Part shown: piece after piece, positions 1 through 9,000 of the stretch
How positions within the stretch are numbered: the stretch's first letter is position 1
Layout: the number at the start of each line of letters is the position of its first letter
Notes under the pieces: generated by a model
What the model was told of the DNA's origin: nothing
Seen by the model: the letters and a program-made list of their open reading frames with translations, nothing else
The model's database searches: none
Translations under genes and position numbers: made by a program
Assembly: GCA_017525605.1 (NCBI GenBank)
Contig: JAFXSM010000044.1
Location: 18,078 to 82,077, forward strand
Length of the DNA: 64,000 bases
Reading direction: 5' to 3'
Origin: Treponema sp.
GTDB taxonomy: Bacteria; Spirochaetota; Spirochaetia; Treponematales; Treponemataceae

Positions 1-425
1 TTGTCAACCACGACCGTCAGCTTCTCGGTCATTCCCGAGTTTCCGTTGTCGTCGGTCGCCTTCATGTAGTAGCTGTAAGTTCCGTCCGGTGCGATTTCTC
101 CGTTGTCCATTACGCCGTTCCATGAAACTGTCGAAGGAATGTCAACTCCGGTTTTTGGAGTGAAAAGTGCCTTCCAGAATTTCTTGAACGTCATTTTTGA
201 GTCGCGCTTGTCTTTGTTCTCGACTTTTCTGACGATTTCGCCGTTCTCGTTTTCGATTACGAGGCACCAGTCTTTGACATACCGCTTTTCCTTAATCTGA
301 ATCGGAATTTCGAGTATGTCTTTCGTTCCGTCATTGTTAGGAGAAATGTAGACAGTCTCCTTTTCAGCGAATGCGATTCCACAAAACATCATGAAAACCG
401 CGGAAGATAAAAAAATCTTTTTCAT
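1..425 (-). CDS. Secreted protein with FlgD-like Ig domain (partial)
   Basis: The window edge cuts off the 3' part. The reading frame is open from the edge to an ATG at 423-425. The product starts with a signal peptide (MKKIFLSSAVFMMFCGIAFA), followed by a segment reading YISPNNDGTKDILEIPI and later WNGVMDNGEIAPDGTYSYY. The 'NNDG..D' and 'DGTY.Y' patterns are typical of FlgD-type Ig modules found in Treponema surface and OmpA-like proteins. It lies 43 bp downstream of the UPF0164 gene on the same strand, so the two probably form one transcript. The family assignment comes from motif recognition only, and the full length is unknown. Confidence 0.6.
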   Translation of the reverse strand, partial: MKKIFLSSAVFMMFCGIAFAEKETVYISPNNDGTKDILEIPIQIKEKRYVKDWCLVIENENGEIVRKVENKDKRDSKMTFKKFWKALFTPKTGVDIPSTVSWNGVMDNGEIAPDGTYSYYMKATDDNGNSGMTEKLTVVVD

Positions 426-468
426 TCGTGTACCTATTTTCAATTATTTTTTTTGATTCTGATTTTGA

Positions 469-1548
469 TTACCACATCTTGATTTCAGGCGGCTGCGTGT
501 CCCTGAGTCCGAGGTCGAGAATCACGCCCGCGCTTACTGCGTCGACGTTCTCGTAAAGCCTCTGCCATGCTGCTCCTGTTGTGATTTCGCTCTGGTCCCA
601 GTCGTGCTTCTTCAAAGTCTCGCTCTTTGACTTTATGAGGATGTTGAAGCTGAGTCCGACTGACGGCATGAGGTTCTTGTATTCGTTTTTAGAATATTCC
701 TGCAAGTCGAATTCCCATGCAGTCGAAAGTTTCACGATGTCGAAGAATCTCATCTGAAGTCCCGCGTCGAAAACTACGTTCTGGAAGCCCGGGGATGCAA
801 CGTCAACTGAAAGACCGAGCTTGAACGCGTCCGTGTCGATGAAATGCGCCGCCGCTCCGATCCTGAGCGTTGCGAGTGCCGGCCATGCGTCCGCGTAGTC
901 GATTGTCGTTGTTCCGTCGTCATGCGTTGTCACGCTCGAATCGATTCCCCACGCTTCCGTGTCTGTGTACATTTTTCCGAGGTTCGTGAGCGCAACTCCG
1001 AAGCGGAGATTTTTCAGGAATCCGACTTCGCCTGCGTTGTAGTATGTTCCGAGTGCCGCGCTGAGCGTCCAGTCCGAGCCAGCTCCCCAAAGAAGACCGA
1101 AGTTGCCCGAAAGTCCGACAGAAAGATTGTCCGTTATGTCTTTTGAATATCCGGCGGTGAATGCGATGTTGTTGCCGAGATTCATGTGCTCGTATTCCGA
1201 GAACACTCCCTGCACGAGAAATGTCGGCACGCACCATCGGCTTGCGATTGTGAGACCGAGGTCGAACGCTCCTCCGAGTGAAGTGTCGCTTGGGTCGTTG
1301 CTGTCGAAGAGCATCGTGCCTGAAAGGCCGAGCGAGCTTCTCTGCGCGAATCCTGCGATTGCCGGGTTGTTCACGACGGAATCCGGCGTAATCTCGGTCA
1401 ACGCTCCTCCCGCCGCAGATTTCGCGTCTGTGAGCAGGAACGGGCTTGTGAGCCTGAGCATATTCTGACCACCTGCCGGCGGATTGTAAGCTGCCGCGCT
1501 TGTGCCGAGCATTGCCAGAGTCGCAAGGGCTATCATAGATTTTTTCAT
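469..1548 (-). CDS. UPF0164 family outer-membrane barrel protein
   Basis: A 359-residue protein with a cleavable signal peptide ending near TSAAAYN. It is followed by the conserved start of the Treponema UPF0164 family (NNPAIAGFA-type segment, repeated glycine/aromatic beta strands, C-terminal Trp). This family is spirochaete-rich and related to FadL/PorV-like barrels; its substrate is unknown. I chose the internal ATG at 1546-1548 because a strong GGAGG lies just upstream (about 1553-1557) and a signal peptide follows directly. The frame is open 25 codons further upstream, but that extension lacks a ribosome site and would mask the signal peptide. It is likely cotranscribed with the FlgD-Ig protein that follows. 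Confidence 0.8.
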   Translation of the reverse strand: MKKSMIALATLAMLGTSAAAYNPPAGGQNMLRLTSPFLLTDAKSAAGGALTEITPDSVVNNPAIAGFAQRSSLGLSGTMLFDSNDPSDTSLGGAFDLGLTIASRWCVPTFLVQGVFSEYEHMNLGNNIAFTAGYSKDITDNLSVGLSGNFGLLWGAGSDWTLSAALGTYYNAGEVGFLKNLRFGVALTNLGKMYTDTEAWGIDSSVTTHDDGTTTIDYADAWPALATLRIGAAAHFIDTDAFKLGLSVDVASPGFQNVVFDAGLQMRFFDIVKLSTAWEFDLQEYSKNEYKNLMPSVGLSFNILIKSKSETLKKHDWDQSEITTGAAWQRLYENVDAVSAGVILDLGLRDTQPPEIKMW

Positions 1549-1714
1549 AAAAACCTCCAAATTATTATTCCTCATTTTAAAGATTTCGGAAAACCGAATA
1601 AATTTGCTTACGGAAACAAGCAATATTTTTCCATAAAAACAAATTTTATTCTCTAACGTTTCTATTCGCTAAAAAGAGCATTTTTTTTGCCGATAATGCA
1701 GATGTGGTGAGTGC

Positions 1715-3223
1715 ATGGAAATCATAACTGTATACGGAAAAAAGGCTTCGGCTATCAGAGCTGACGGCGATATAGATTATAAAAAAAGTTATACACAGCA
1801 GAATTTTTCTGCAGATTCTCAGCAATCGAGAAGGCGCATCCGCGATGAGTATTCGTCATCTGATTTTGCATACGGAATCAGGGGATATTCTCCGAAAGCG
1901 GCTTCGAAAAAAGAAAAGAGGACGGGCAGCGGATTGTTCGGTTCAATCAGCAATTTTTTCGACGGAATGGCATTCTCGGTTCACAACCTTACGAACAAAA
2001 ATACGATTCGAAGCTATTACAGCCCTGAAAAGTCAAAGGCGAAATTCGACTATGCGTTCAGCGGAATGCAGAATTTCTCTCAGCCGAAATCGCAGGTCGC
2101 GGTAAAGAAAGCTGACAGGAGGGCAGGGCTTGATGCTTTTGCTGTCCGGTTTCTGCATCTTGTCGCGTTCAGCGCAATCTGCCTCGTAGTTCCGTATTAC
2201 ATTTTCAATTTTCTGAACAACATCGTTGACGACAGGGATTTTACGGGGTTGAGCGAATGGACTGCTTCCGAATCAGTTCCGACTGTCACTGTTACCGACG
2301 CTGATTCTGGCGAGACGATAACGAAGGATTTGGAGACTCTCGAAAGTCTTTTCGGTGCGAAAATTGTTGATGCCGAGAATTCTTTGGCGTTCTCGTTCGA
2401 GAAAAATGACATCATATTCGACAGCGAGGGAAACCTCATCATGGACGGCGGCGAGATTGAGGCTGAGGAAACTTACACAATCGGCGAGCCTGTCACTTAT
2501 TCGGTTTACAAAGTGAAGAGCGGCGATACCGTTGAGACGATTTCGAGGAAATTCGGACTCCGGACCCTCGACACTATCATTGCCGTGAACGAAATCAAGA
2601 ACGTCCGTTCGATAAAAGCCGGTCAGAAACTCACGATTCCTTCGCAGGACGGAATAATCCACAAAATCGCATCCGGCGATTCTCTTCTTTCGCTTTCCGT
2701 GAAATATCACGTCCCGATGGAAGATATTTTGGACGTGAACGACATTTCTTCTTCGATTCTTTCAATCGGGCAGAAGATTTTCATTCCTGGCGCGAAACTC
2801 GACAAGGACGCGCTTCTCGATGCGATGGGCGAGCGTTTCAGAAGCCCGATTACAGTCGGCTGGAGGCTCACTTCGCACTTTGGCCCTAGAACTGACCCTA
2901 TTTCTGGCGTTGCTTCGAACCACACCGGAATCGATATGGCTTGTCCGAAGGGAACTCCAATCAAGGCTGCGATGAGCGGAACAGTTCTCAAAGCCGGCTG
3001 GTCGAACATTTACGGAAACTACGTTCTGATGAAGCATCCGGGCGGATATCAGACGCTTTACGGACACATGACGCGCTACGTCGTCAAGCAGGGGCAGTCT
3101 GTTGACCAGAGCGTCTGCATCGGCTATGTCGGCTCGACCGGATATTCAACCGGCCCGCACTTGCATTTCACGGTTTACAAGAGCGGAAAAAGAATCGATC
3201 CGTTGCCGTTGATAAAGAAGTGA
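1715..3223 (+). CDS. LysM / M23 peptidoglycan endopeptidase, membrane-anchored
   Basis: A 502-residue putative murein hydrolase. Residues 1-145 are basic and polar with no signal peptide. One membrane helix is at about 147-170, then a periplasmic linker, LysM modules at about 263-308 and 313-357, and a C-terminal M23 peptidase at about 385-495. The Zn-site motifs are intact: NHTGID with H403 and D407, YGHM with H451, and GPHLHF with H482/H484. M23 enzymes cut peptide cross-bridges of peptidoglycan. The long cytoplasmic N-terminus is unusual for this family and is mirrored by the neighbouring carboxypeptidase. The start ATG follows a GGTGAG-like ribosome site. A small zinc-ribbon gene follows 16 bp downstream. 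Confidence 0.85.
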   Translation: MEIITVYGKKASAIRADGDIDYKKSYTQQNFSADSQQSRRRIRDEYSSSDFAYGIRGYSPKAASKKEKRTGSGLFGSISNFFDGMAFSVHNLTNKNTIRSYYSPEKSKAKFDYAFSGMQNFSQPKSQVAVKKADRRAGLDAFAVRFLHLVAFSAICLVVPYYIFNFLNNIVDDRDFTGLSEWTASESVPTVTVTDADSGETITKDLETLESLFGAKIVDAENSLAFSFEKNDIIFDSEGNLIMDGGEIEAEETYTIGEPVTYSVYKVKSGDTVETISRKFGLRTLDTIIAVNEIKNVRSIKAGQKLTIPSQDGIIHKIASGDSLLSLSVKYHVPMEDILDVNDISSSILSIGQKIFIPGAKLDKDALLDAMGERFRSPITVGWRLTSHFGPRTDPISGVASNHTGIDMACPKGTPIKAAMSGTVLKAGWSNIYGNYVLMKHPGGYQTLYGHMTRYVVKQGQSVDQSVCIGYVGSTGYSTGPHLHFTVYKSGKRIDPLPLIKK

Positions 3224-3239
3224 AATACAATCGACTGCA

Positions 3240-3503
3240 ATGAATTTTGTAAGTGTTTGTAAGAATTGCGGACGCACCATCGAACAGGATTTCTTTTATT
3301 GTCCGTGGTGCGGCTTTCAGAAAAAAGAACCTGCTTTGGAGAACAAGCTCAAGAATGCAGTTTTCAATGAGCTTGAATCGAAGCAGGTTTCCGGTCTTGA
3401 GAAAAAAATCGGCGAGCTGAAAGAACGCCTCGACGAACTTGAAAAAGATTTCTCCTCGTTCGTCGCTGATTTCTCTCCCCAGCCGCCTTCGTCAGATTCC
3501 TAA
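3240..3503 (+). CDS. Small zinc-ribbon protein with coiled coil
   Basis: An 87-residue protein. The N-terminus carries two CxxC knuckles (CKNCG and CPWCG, about 13 residues apart), the layout of a zinc-ribbon domain. The rest is charged and predicted to form a helical coiled coil (heptad-like KKIGELKERLDELEKDF). It lies 16 bp after the M23 endopeptidase on the same strand and converges on the carboxypeptidase gene 9 bp away. Function is unknown; zinc binding is inferred from the cysteines. Confidence 0.65.
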   Translation: MNFVSVCKNCGRTIEQDFFYCPWCGFQKKEPALENKLKNAVFNELESKQVSGLEKKIGELKERLDELEKDFSSFVADFSPQPPSSDS

Positions 3504-3512
3504 AAATCAGTT

Positions 3513-5417
3513 TTATTCAGTCTTAGATTTTCCCAGTTTCAGTTTTGCGAGCGTTCCGAAGAATCTTGATGTCAGATTTCCTGTCTGGAGCGTCCTGTCG
3601 GCAACGAGCGGAACTTTTTCCAATGTGATGTCTCCGATTTTGTATGTGATGTAGCCGTAGGTGTCGCCCATGTTGACGCTTCCGTAGATGTATGGCGGAA
3701 GTGTCAGCGTGTATGTGACTGCGTTCGCGCTGTCCTTTGCAGTTTCCCCGATGATGTGCGGAACCGGAATCGGATTTGTCCATGCGGGAACGAGATTGAC
3801 GAATCTTCCGATGTTGTCTTTTGAAGCTAGTGAGGGAACCGGAAAGAGAAGCTCGCCGTTTTTCTCTGGGACGTAATCCGCGAACGTGCTGAATGCCCAT
3901 TCCATCATCTCCGTTCCGTCGTGGATTCGTCCTGCATTTCCTTCGCGCGTGCCGTGTCCTTTTCCCTGCATCGTTATCGAAAGGAAACGCTGTTCGCCGC
4001 GCTTTGCCGTGAGTGCAAGGTTGTATCCGCTTTCGTAAATGAAACCCGTCTTGATTCCGTCAACTCCGTCCATGAGCCCGAGCAGCGGATTCGTGTTCAC
4101 CTGATGGATTGCGAGAGTGTCGCCCATTCCTTTCTGCCAGCTCGGAAGGTTTTCTTTGAGCGGGTAGTCGATGTATTTCTGTGAATGGAAGTCCGTAAGA
4201 CATTCCGGGTATTTCGTGATGTAGATTCGGGCGAATGTTGCAAGCTCCCTTGCAGTCGTGATGTTGTTCTCGTCGTAGCCGCTCGGTTCGACGAAATGAG
4301 TGTTGTTCAGCCCGAGCTTCTTGCATTCGTCGTTCATTCTCGCGACGAATTTTTCGGGGCTTCCGCTTATGTAATATGCGATTGCCTTTGCAGCGTCGTT
4401 TCCGCTTGCGACTGCGAGACCTTTCATCAGTTCCCTGAGCGTGACTTTCTGACCTTGCCCCAAATGCATTAGCGAAGCGTCTCTCGGCTGGTTCACTGCC
4501 CACGACATTTCAGGAAGCGGCACTTCGTCGTCCATTGAAAAGTTTCCTTTGTCGATTTCCTGATAGACGATGTACATGACGAAGAGTTTTGTGATTGACG
4601 CTGGCGGAATCAGCTTGTCCGCGTTCTTTTCGTAGAGGATGCAGCCGTTCGATGCGTCAACGAGGATTGCGGCTCCTGCGCGAACGTCGAGGTTTTTCTT
4701 TGTGACGTTGTACGGAAGCGGCTTCAGGTCGAGGGTGCGCTTGCTTTGATATTTCTTGTCGAGGAAATTCTCAAGCTCCGAGCGCGACTCGTGCGAAATC
4801 TGCACTGTCCTTGATGTGTCGGAGAATCCCGCCATCCACAAGTTGAATGCGAAAACTGCGATGAGCGCGGCAAATGCGAATATGCCCGTGACTGCCAATA
4901 TTTTTACGCGTTTTGGAAGTTTCATGTATCTCTCCTTTGTGTCGTAGAAAAAATCCAGGACAGAACCGACAGCTTTTCCGATTCTGGTGTTCCTGTTGAT
5001 TCTGATTCTGCGCTTTTTCTTTTCTTCGTTTTCTGTTTTCGTGCTGTTCCCGTATTCGTCTTTGCCTGTAATAAAGTCGAGTACGCAATTTATCTGCTTT
5101 TTGATGCTGATTATTATGTCACCCGGAAAATCATACGGAACTGCCTCGTCGTAAGTGTCGCCGTCGTCGTCGCTGTTTTCGTTTTGTGCCGGCTTCTCCT
5201 TCGTTTGCTTTCCGTTTCCGCTTTTGTCTTTGTTTGGGGGTTGCTTGAGCTTGCTTTTTTTCTTGTCTTCCTCAATCTCGCTGAGTTTCTGCTTCAGTTC
5301 CTCAAGATTCGGATTTTCAGTTTTCTTTTCCCTGATGATATTTCCGTTTTTGTCGAATTTGACTAGCGGATTCGTGTTTTTTATTCTTTTTGGTGATTTA
5401 TTGTTGAACAGGTGCAT
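3513..5417 (-). CDS. D-alanyl-D-alanine carboxypeptidase (S11, DacF/PBP5 type) with long cytoplasmic N-terminus
   Basis: A 634-residue penicillin-binding enzyme expected to trim the terminal D-Ala of peptidoglycan stem peptides. With the start at 5417, a charged Lys/Glu-rich region covers residues 1-170, one membrane helix lies at about 172-195, and the S11 domain follows. All three catalytic motifs are present: SITK (S274, K277), SGN (338-340) and KTG (456-458). The frame is open 48 codons further upstream, but a terminator-like hairpin (5462-5520) for the upstream gene lies inside that extension, so I reject it. No Shine-Dalgarno precedes the chosen ATG. A TAAGAT hexamer ends 8 bases before it, which would fit a leaderless transcript. 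S11 enzymes usually begin with a signal peptide, so the 170-residue cytoplasmic region is unusual. Confidence 0.85.
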   Translation of the reverse strand: MHLFNNKSPKRIKNTNPLVKFDKNGNIIREKKTENPNLEELKQKLSEIEEDKKKSKLKQPPNKDKSGNGKQTKEKPAQNENSDDDGDTYDEAVPYDFPGDIIISIKKQINCVLDFITGKDEYGNSTKTENEEKKKRRIRINRNTRIGKAVGSVLDFFYDTKERYMKLPKRVKILAVTGIFAFAALIAVFAFNLWMAGFSDTSRTVQISHESRSELENFLDKKYQSKRTLDLKPLPYNVTKKNLDVRAGAAILVDASNGCILYEKNADKLIPPASITKLFVMYIVYQEIDKGNFSMDDEVPLPEMSWAVNQPRDASLMHLGQGQKVTLRELMKGLAVASGNDAAKAIAYYISGSPEKFVARMNDECKKLGLNNTHFVEPSGYDENNITTARELATFARIYITKYPECLTDFHSQKYIDYPLKENLPSWQKGMGDTLAIHQVNTNPLLGLMDGVDGIKTGFIYESGYNLALTAKRGEQRFLSITMQGKGHGTREGNAGRIHDGTEMMEWAFSTFADYVPEKNGELLFPVPSLASKDNIGRFVNLVPAWTNPIPVPHIIGETAKDSANAVTYTLTLPPYIYGSVNMGDTYGYITYKIGDITLEKVPLVADRTLQTGNLTSRFFGTLAKLKLGKSKTE

Positions 5418-5461
5418 AGGAAAGAATCTTATCAAATCATTCGATAAAAAAAAATCCAAAA

Positions 5462-5520
5462 AAAATCCGCACTTCATTTCACAAAAACAAACGCTTTCAT
5501 GAAAACTCGTGCGGATTTTT
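5462..5520 (-). terminator. Rho-independent-type terminator
   Basis: Perfect 12-bp inverted repeat AAAAATCCGCAC / GTGCGGATTTTT (5462-5473 and 5509-5520) with a 35-base loop. On the minus strand it lies 16 bases after the stop of the small secreted protein and ends in a T run. Confidence 0.6.
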
Positions 5521-5535
5521 AAAGAATCTCGGCTT

Positions 5536-5916
5536 TTACTGAACGATTCTGAAATCGTCAACGTATCTGAACGTGATTCTCTTTCTTCCGATTCTCATAT
5601 CCGAATATGTTCCGTTGAAATAGAGAATCACTGTATAAGCTGTGTTGTATACAGAATCAAGTACTGTTGCAGAAAAAACTTTTGTGCCGGTGTTTTTGTC
5701 GTCTTGGTAATCGTAGTCCAGAATCTGATATTTGTTGTTCCGACTTGGTGTCAGGTACTCCATTATCTGATCCTTTTCGTTTATCGTTATCGAGACGCGC
5801 TCGGTCTTTGTCGTTCCTGTAAAATCGAATTTTGATACCTGCACGGCAGATGCGCATAGCACAGCGAAACTGAAGATAAAGAGAACGGCCGAGAACTTTT
5901 TTAATGTAGATTTCAT
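5536..5916 (-). CDS. Small secreted protein of unknown function
   Basis: A 126-residue protein beginning with a clear signal peptide (core LFIFSFAVLCASA, likely cleavage before VQVSKF). The mature part is about 100 residues and looks beta-rich (alternating polar and aromatic residues, YFNGTYSDMRIGRKRITFRY). GGAGG lies close upstream of the ATG. It is flanked by hairpins on both sides (5957-5998 and 5462-5520), so it is probably a single-gene transcript. I do not recognise the family. Confidence 0.65.
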   Translation of the reverse strand: MKSTLKKFSAVLFIFSFAVLCASAVQVSKFDFTGTTKTERVSITINEKDQIMEYLTPSRNNKYQILDYDYQDDKNTGTKVFSATVLDSVYNTAYTVILYFNGTYSDMRIGRKRITFRYVDDFRIVQ

Positions 5917-5956
5917 AGTCTGCCTCCTTATTGCTTATTCAATTTCTGGCATCGAC

Positions 5957-5998
5957 AAGAATAGTCCGGCGGTTGCCATTGCCCGTCAGACTATTCTT
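5957..5998 (-). terminator. Hairpin downstream of pectinesterase gene
   Basis: Perfect 10-bp inverted repeat AAGAATAGTC / GACTATTCTT (5957-5966 and 5989-5998) around a GC-rich loop. It lies 33 bases after the stop of the minus-strand pectinesterase gene. The following T run is short (TTGTCG), so termination efficiency is uncertain. Confidence 0.5.
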
Positions 5999-6030
5999 AT
6001 TATATCTCCAAAATCTCCATTTTTCAAATG

Positions 6031-9000
6031 CTATTTTGCGTCGATGACTGCATTTGTCGGAGCAGTTGCTTTAAGGGATTCGATTTGCTCCTGCATGTAT
6101 TTCGTCCAGTATTCGTCGTCGCAGCTGAATTTTCCTTCCGAGTCAACGCTGAACATTATCGTGCCGTCGGAATTTTCTCCGATTGCCTTTGCCGGCTGCT
6201 TCACGCTCTTTGCAAGCACCGGAATCTTCTTCTGAATTTCCTTCGCGAATTCTCCTGCTATGATGAATCCTCCGAGTTTGTTGTTGTGAGTTGAGTCGCC
6301 CTTGAACATGAGTTCGCGCGCTTCCTTGTCGCTTCCTGCGTCCGCATACGCTTTTTCGTAGAGCGACTTCGTTATCTCGAATCCGTCGATTAAGATGACG
6401 TTCTCCTCTTCTGCAAGCTGGCGGACTGCCTCAACATACGCGTTGCCGCTTGTGGTGAGCGTTCCTGTCGATGTGTCCGTGGAGTCGTGGTGCGGCCTGA
6501 TTTTTCCGTCGCTGAAATAGAGCCTTGAAACCGGAGTCACGAGAACCGGAGTCGCGCCCGCCTTTCTTGCAACGTCAATGTACTGCTTGAGATACCACTT
6601 GTACGTTCCGCCGTTGTCGTATGAGTAGAATTCGTCTCCGTATTTCGCCTTGTATGACGACGGAGTTTCGACTTTCTTTCCCGCCGTGACAGGATAGATT
6701 CCCTTTTCGTCAGGTTCCCCGAGCGGGACGTATCTGTCCTCAAGATATCCCGACGAATTCGAGCAGTCGTTGTGCCCGAACTGGATGAAAAGGAAGTCGC
6801 CCTTGTCGATGTTGGCAGCGATTTTGTCGAGCGAGCCTTCGTTGATGAAGTTTCGTGACGAGCGTCCGCCGTTCGCATAGTTCTGCACCGCGACTGTTGA
6901 ATTGAAGAAGCACTGGAGGAATTCGCCCCACGCGCCTTCGTTCCTTGTCTGGTTCGACGACCACATTCCCTTTGCGCTGTAATCTTTGCAAGTTGAATCT
7001 GACGCGAGGAACACGTTCACAGCCCCGAACACGCGCGGAACATCGCTTTTTGCGTTCGAAGGAACTGAATATCCCTCGTTGATTTTCGCGTCGAGTTTTG
7101 CCTCCGCGGTCGGTCCTTCAAGGGCGTTTTCCGTCCTTGCCTTCACGACAGCCTTGATTGTCGAAAGCGAATCTTCTTTCTGAATGAGATATGTCCTGTC
7201 TCCGAATCCGCGCGACTGTTTTACGAGAGTTTCCTTTCCGTTTTTGACCCTGTACCAGAAAATCTCCGAGCTGTCGAGCGAATCTCTTGAGCCGAGCGAG
7301 TAGTGCAGGGTGATTGTGTGTCCAGGGTACGGCGTGTTGATGTCGTCGTCTGTCGTAAAGCTCGGTGCTTTTTCGAACGAGAGCACTGGCGGAAGTTTCG
7401 CTTCCGGGAGGACGATTGCGGTGATTTTGTAGCCGATGTCGTCTTCAGTGATTTTGTAAGTTTTCGAGTCTTTTTCGTTCGCAAGCGCAGACTTCACGAG
7501 AGTCTTCTTTCCGAATTTGTCCCTGAACCAGCCGATTATAGAGACATCTTCGTTTTTCGTTGCGAGCGCGTAGTCGAGTGTGAGAACCGCGCCTACATAC
7601 GGAACTTCATAATTCGCGTCGGTCTTTATCGACGGCTCACGACTGAATTTCGCGCTTTCCGTGTCGCGACTTCCGTTTTCAAGCGAATAGACCGGCTTCC
7701 AGCTTCCGAGATAATTTTTTACGGTGTACGTTCCGTCATCTTCCGAAACAGTTCCTTCCGTTCGTGAATCGAAATCAAGCCCGTCTTTCCATTGCGTGTT
7801 TATTTCCCTGAACTTCGCGTTCTCAGGCTTGTTGCTGCTCATCTTCGTCCAGCCTTCGTCGCTGATTGCTTCGTCGCTCGAAAGAGTCGTGTTGACGAAT
7901 GCGACCGATGCGTCCGCTCCCCACGGTCGGCCGAAGAATCCCGGCGCGTTGTAGACGTTCTCGTCGCGCGAGATGAGGCAGTTCAAAAATAGATATCCTT
8001 TTTCAGTCGTCTGCCTTGCTGCAGTTATGTAGCCTGCTGCCGGTTTGTCAGTGTAGCCCGCGAAACAAAGCTCGCAGTTTTCGAAAACGAATGTTCCTGA
8101 GCCGAAAATATAATCGGTGTTTCCTTCGATGAAGCAGTTCCGAAGATATCCCTTGATTTTCGCGCCTGTGTAGAAAGTGTCCTGCGAGCCCAAGAATTTG
8201 CAGCCGATGAATTCAGTTTCGTCCGCTTCGATTAGAATCGCCGCCGAGCGTTCCGTGCCCGCCTTTGAGCGAACGTCCGAATTGAAATTGCGTGCGAATT
8301 TGATTGAGCCGTCGCTTTCAACTCCGTCTTTCAGTTCTTCGTCAGTCACATATTTGTTGAATGAAGTTTCGAACGTGATTCCTTCCGCATGGAATTTTTT
8401 TGCGGACGGCTTTATGTAGGTCGCGCCACCCCATTTTGCGACCGTCTTCTTTCCGAATTTGTCGTATGCGAGGTTCTCGTCGTACCAGCCGTTCGCATCT
8501 ACTGAGTAATATTTGTAGCCGATTCCGTAGTACCAGGTGAGCTTCGCTTCTTTTGAGGAGTCAGCATTTTTGAGCGTCAGATACGGAACTGCAATCTGAA
8601 TCTGCTCCCTGTAAACTCCCGGTTCAATCAGAATCGTGATTCTTTCCGATTCCGATTTCGGATTCATTGCCGCAGCGGTTTTTATCGCTTCTCCGACAGT
8701 TTTGAATTCCTTGTCTTTTCCGACTTGCAGAGTTTTTCTCAATGGTATTGCTTCGGAATTTTTCTTTACGAGCGAAAGTTTTATGTCCTTTTCGACTTCA
8801 GTTCCGTTTACGACAATGTGATCTATCGTTTTGACAGTTTCAGAATCGACCGAGACTTCGTATGCGCCGTTTCTGAGTTCCGCTGAATATTTTTCGCCAG
8901 AGATTTTTCCGCCGTACGAATATCCGTCGTCAAGCCGCCTGAATGTTATTCCGCTTGGGATTTCGCTTGTTTCTCCGAAGAATTTTCCGCTCACAGAATA

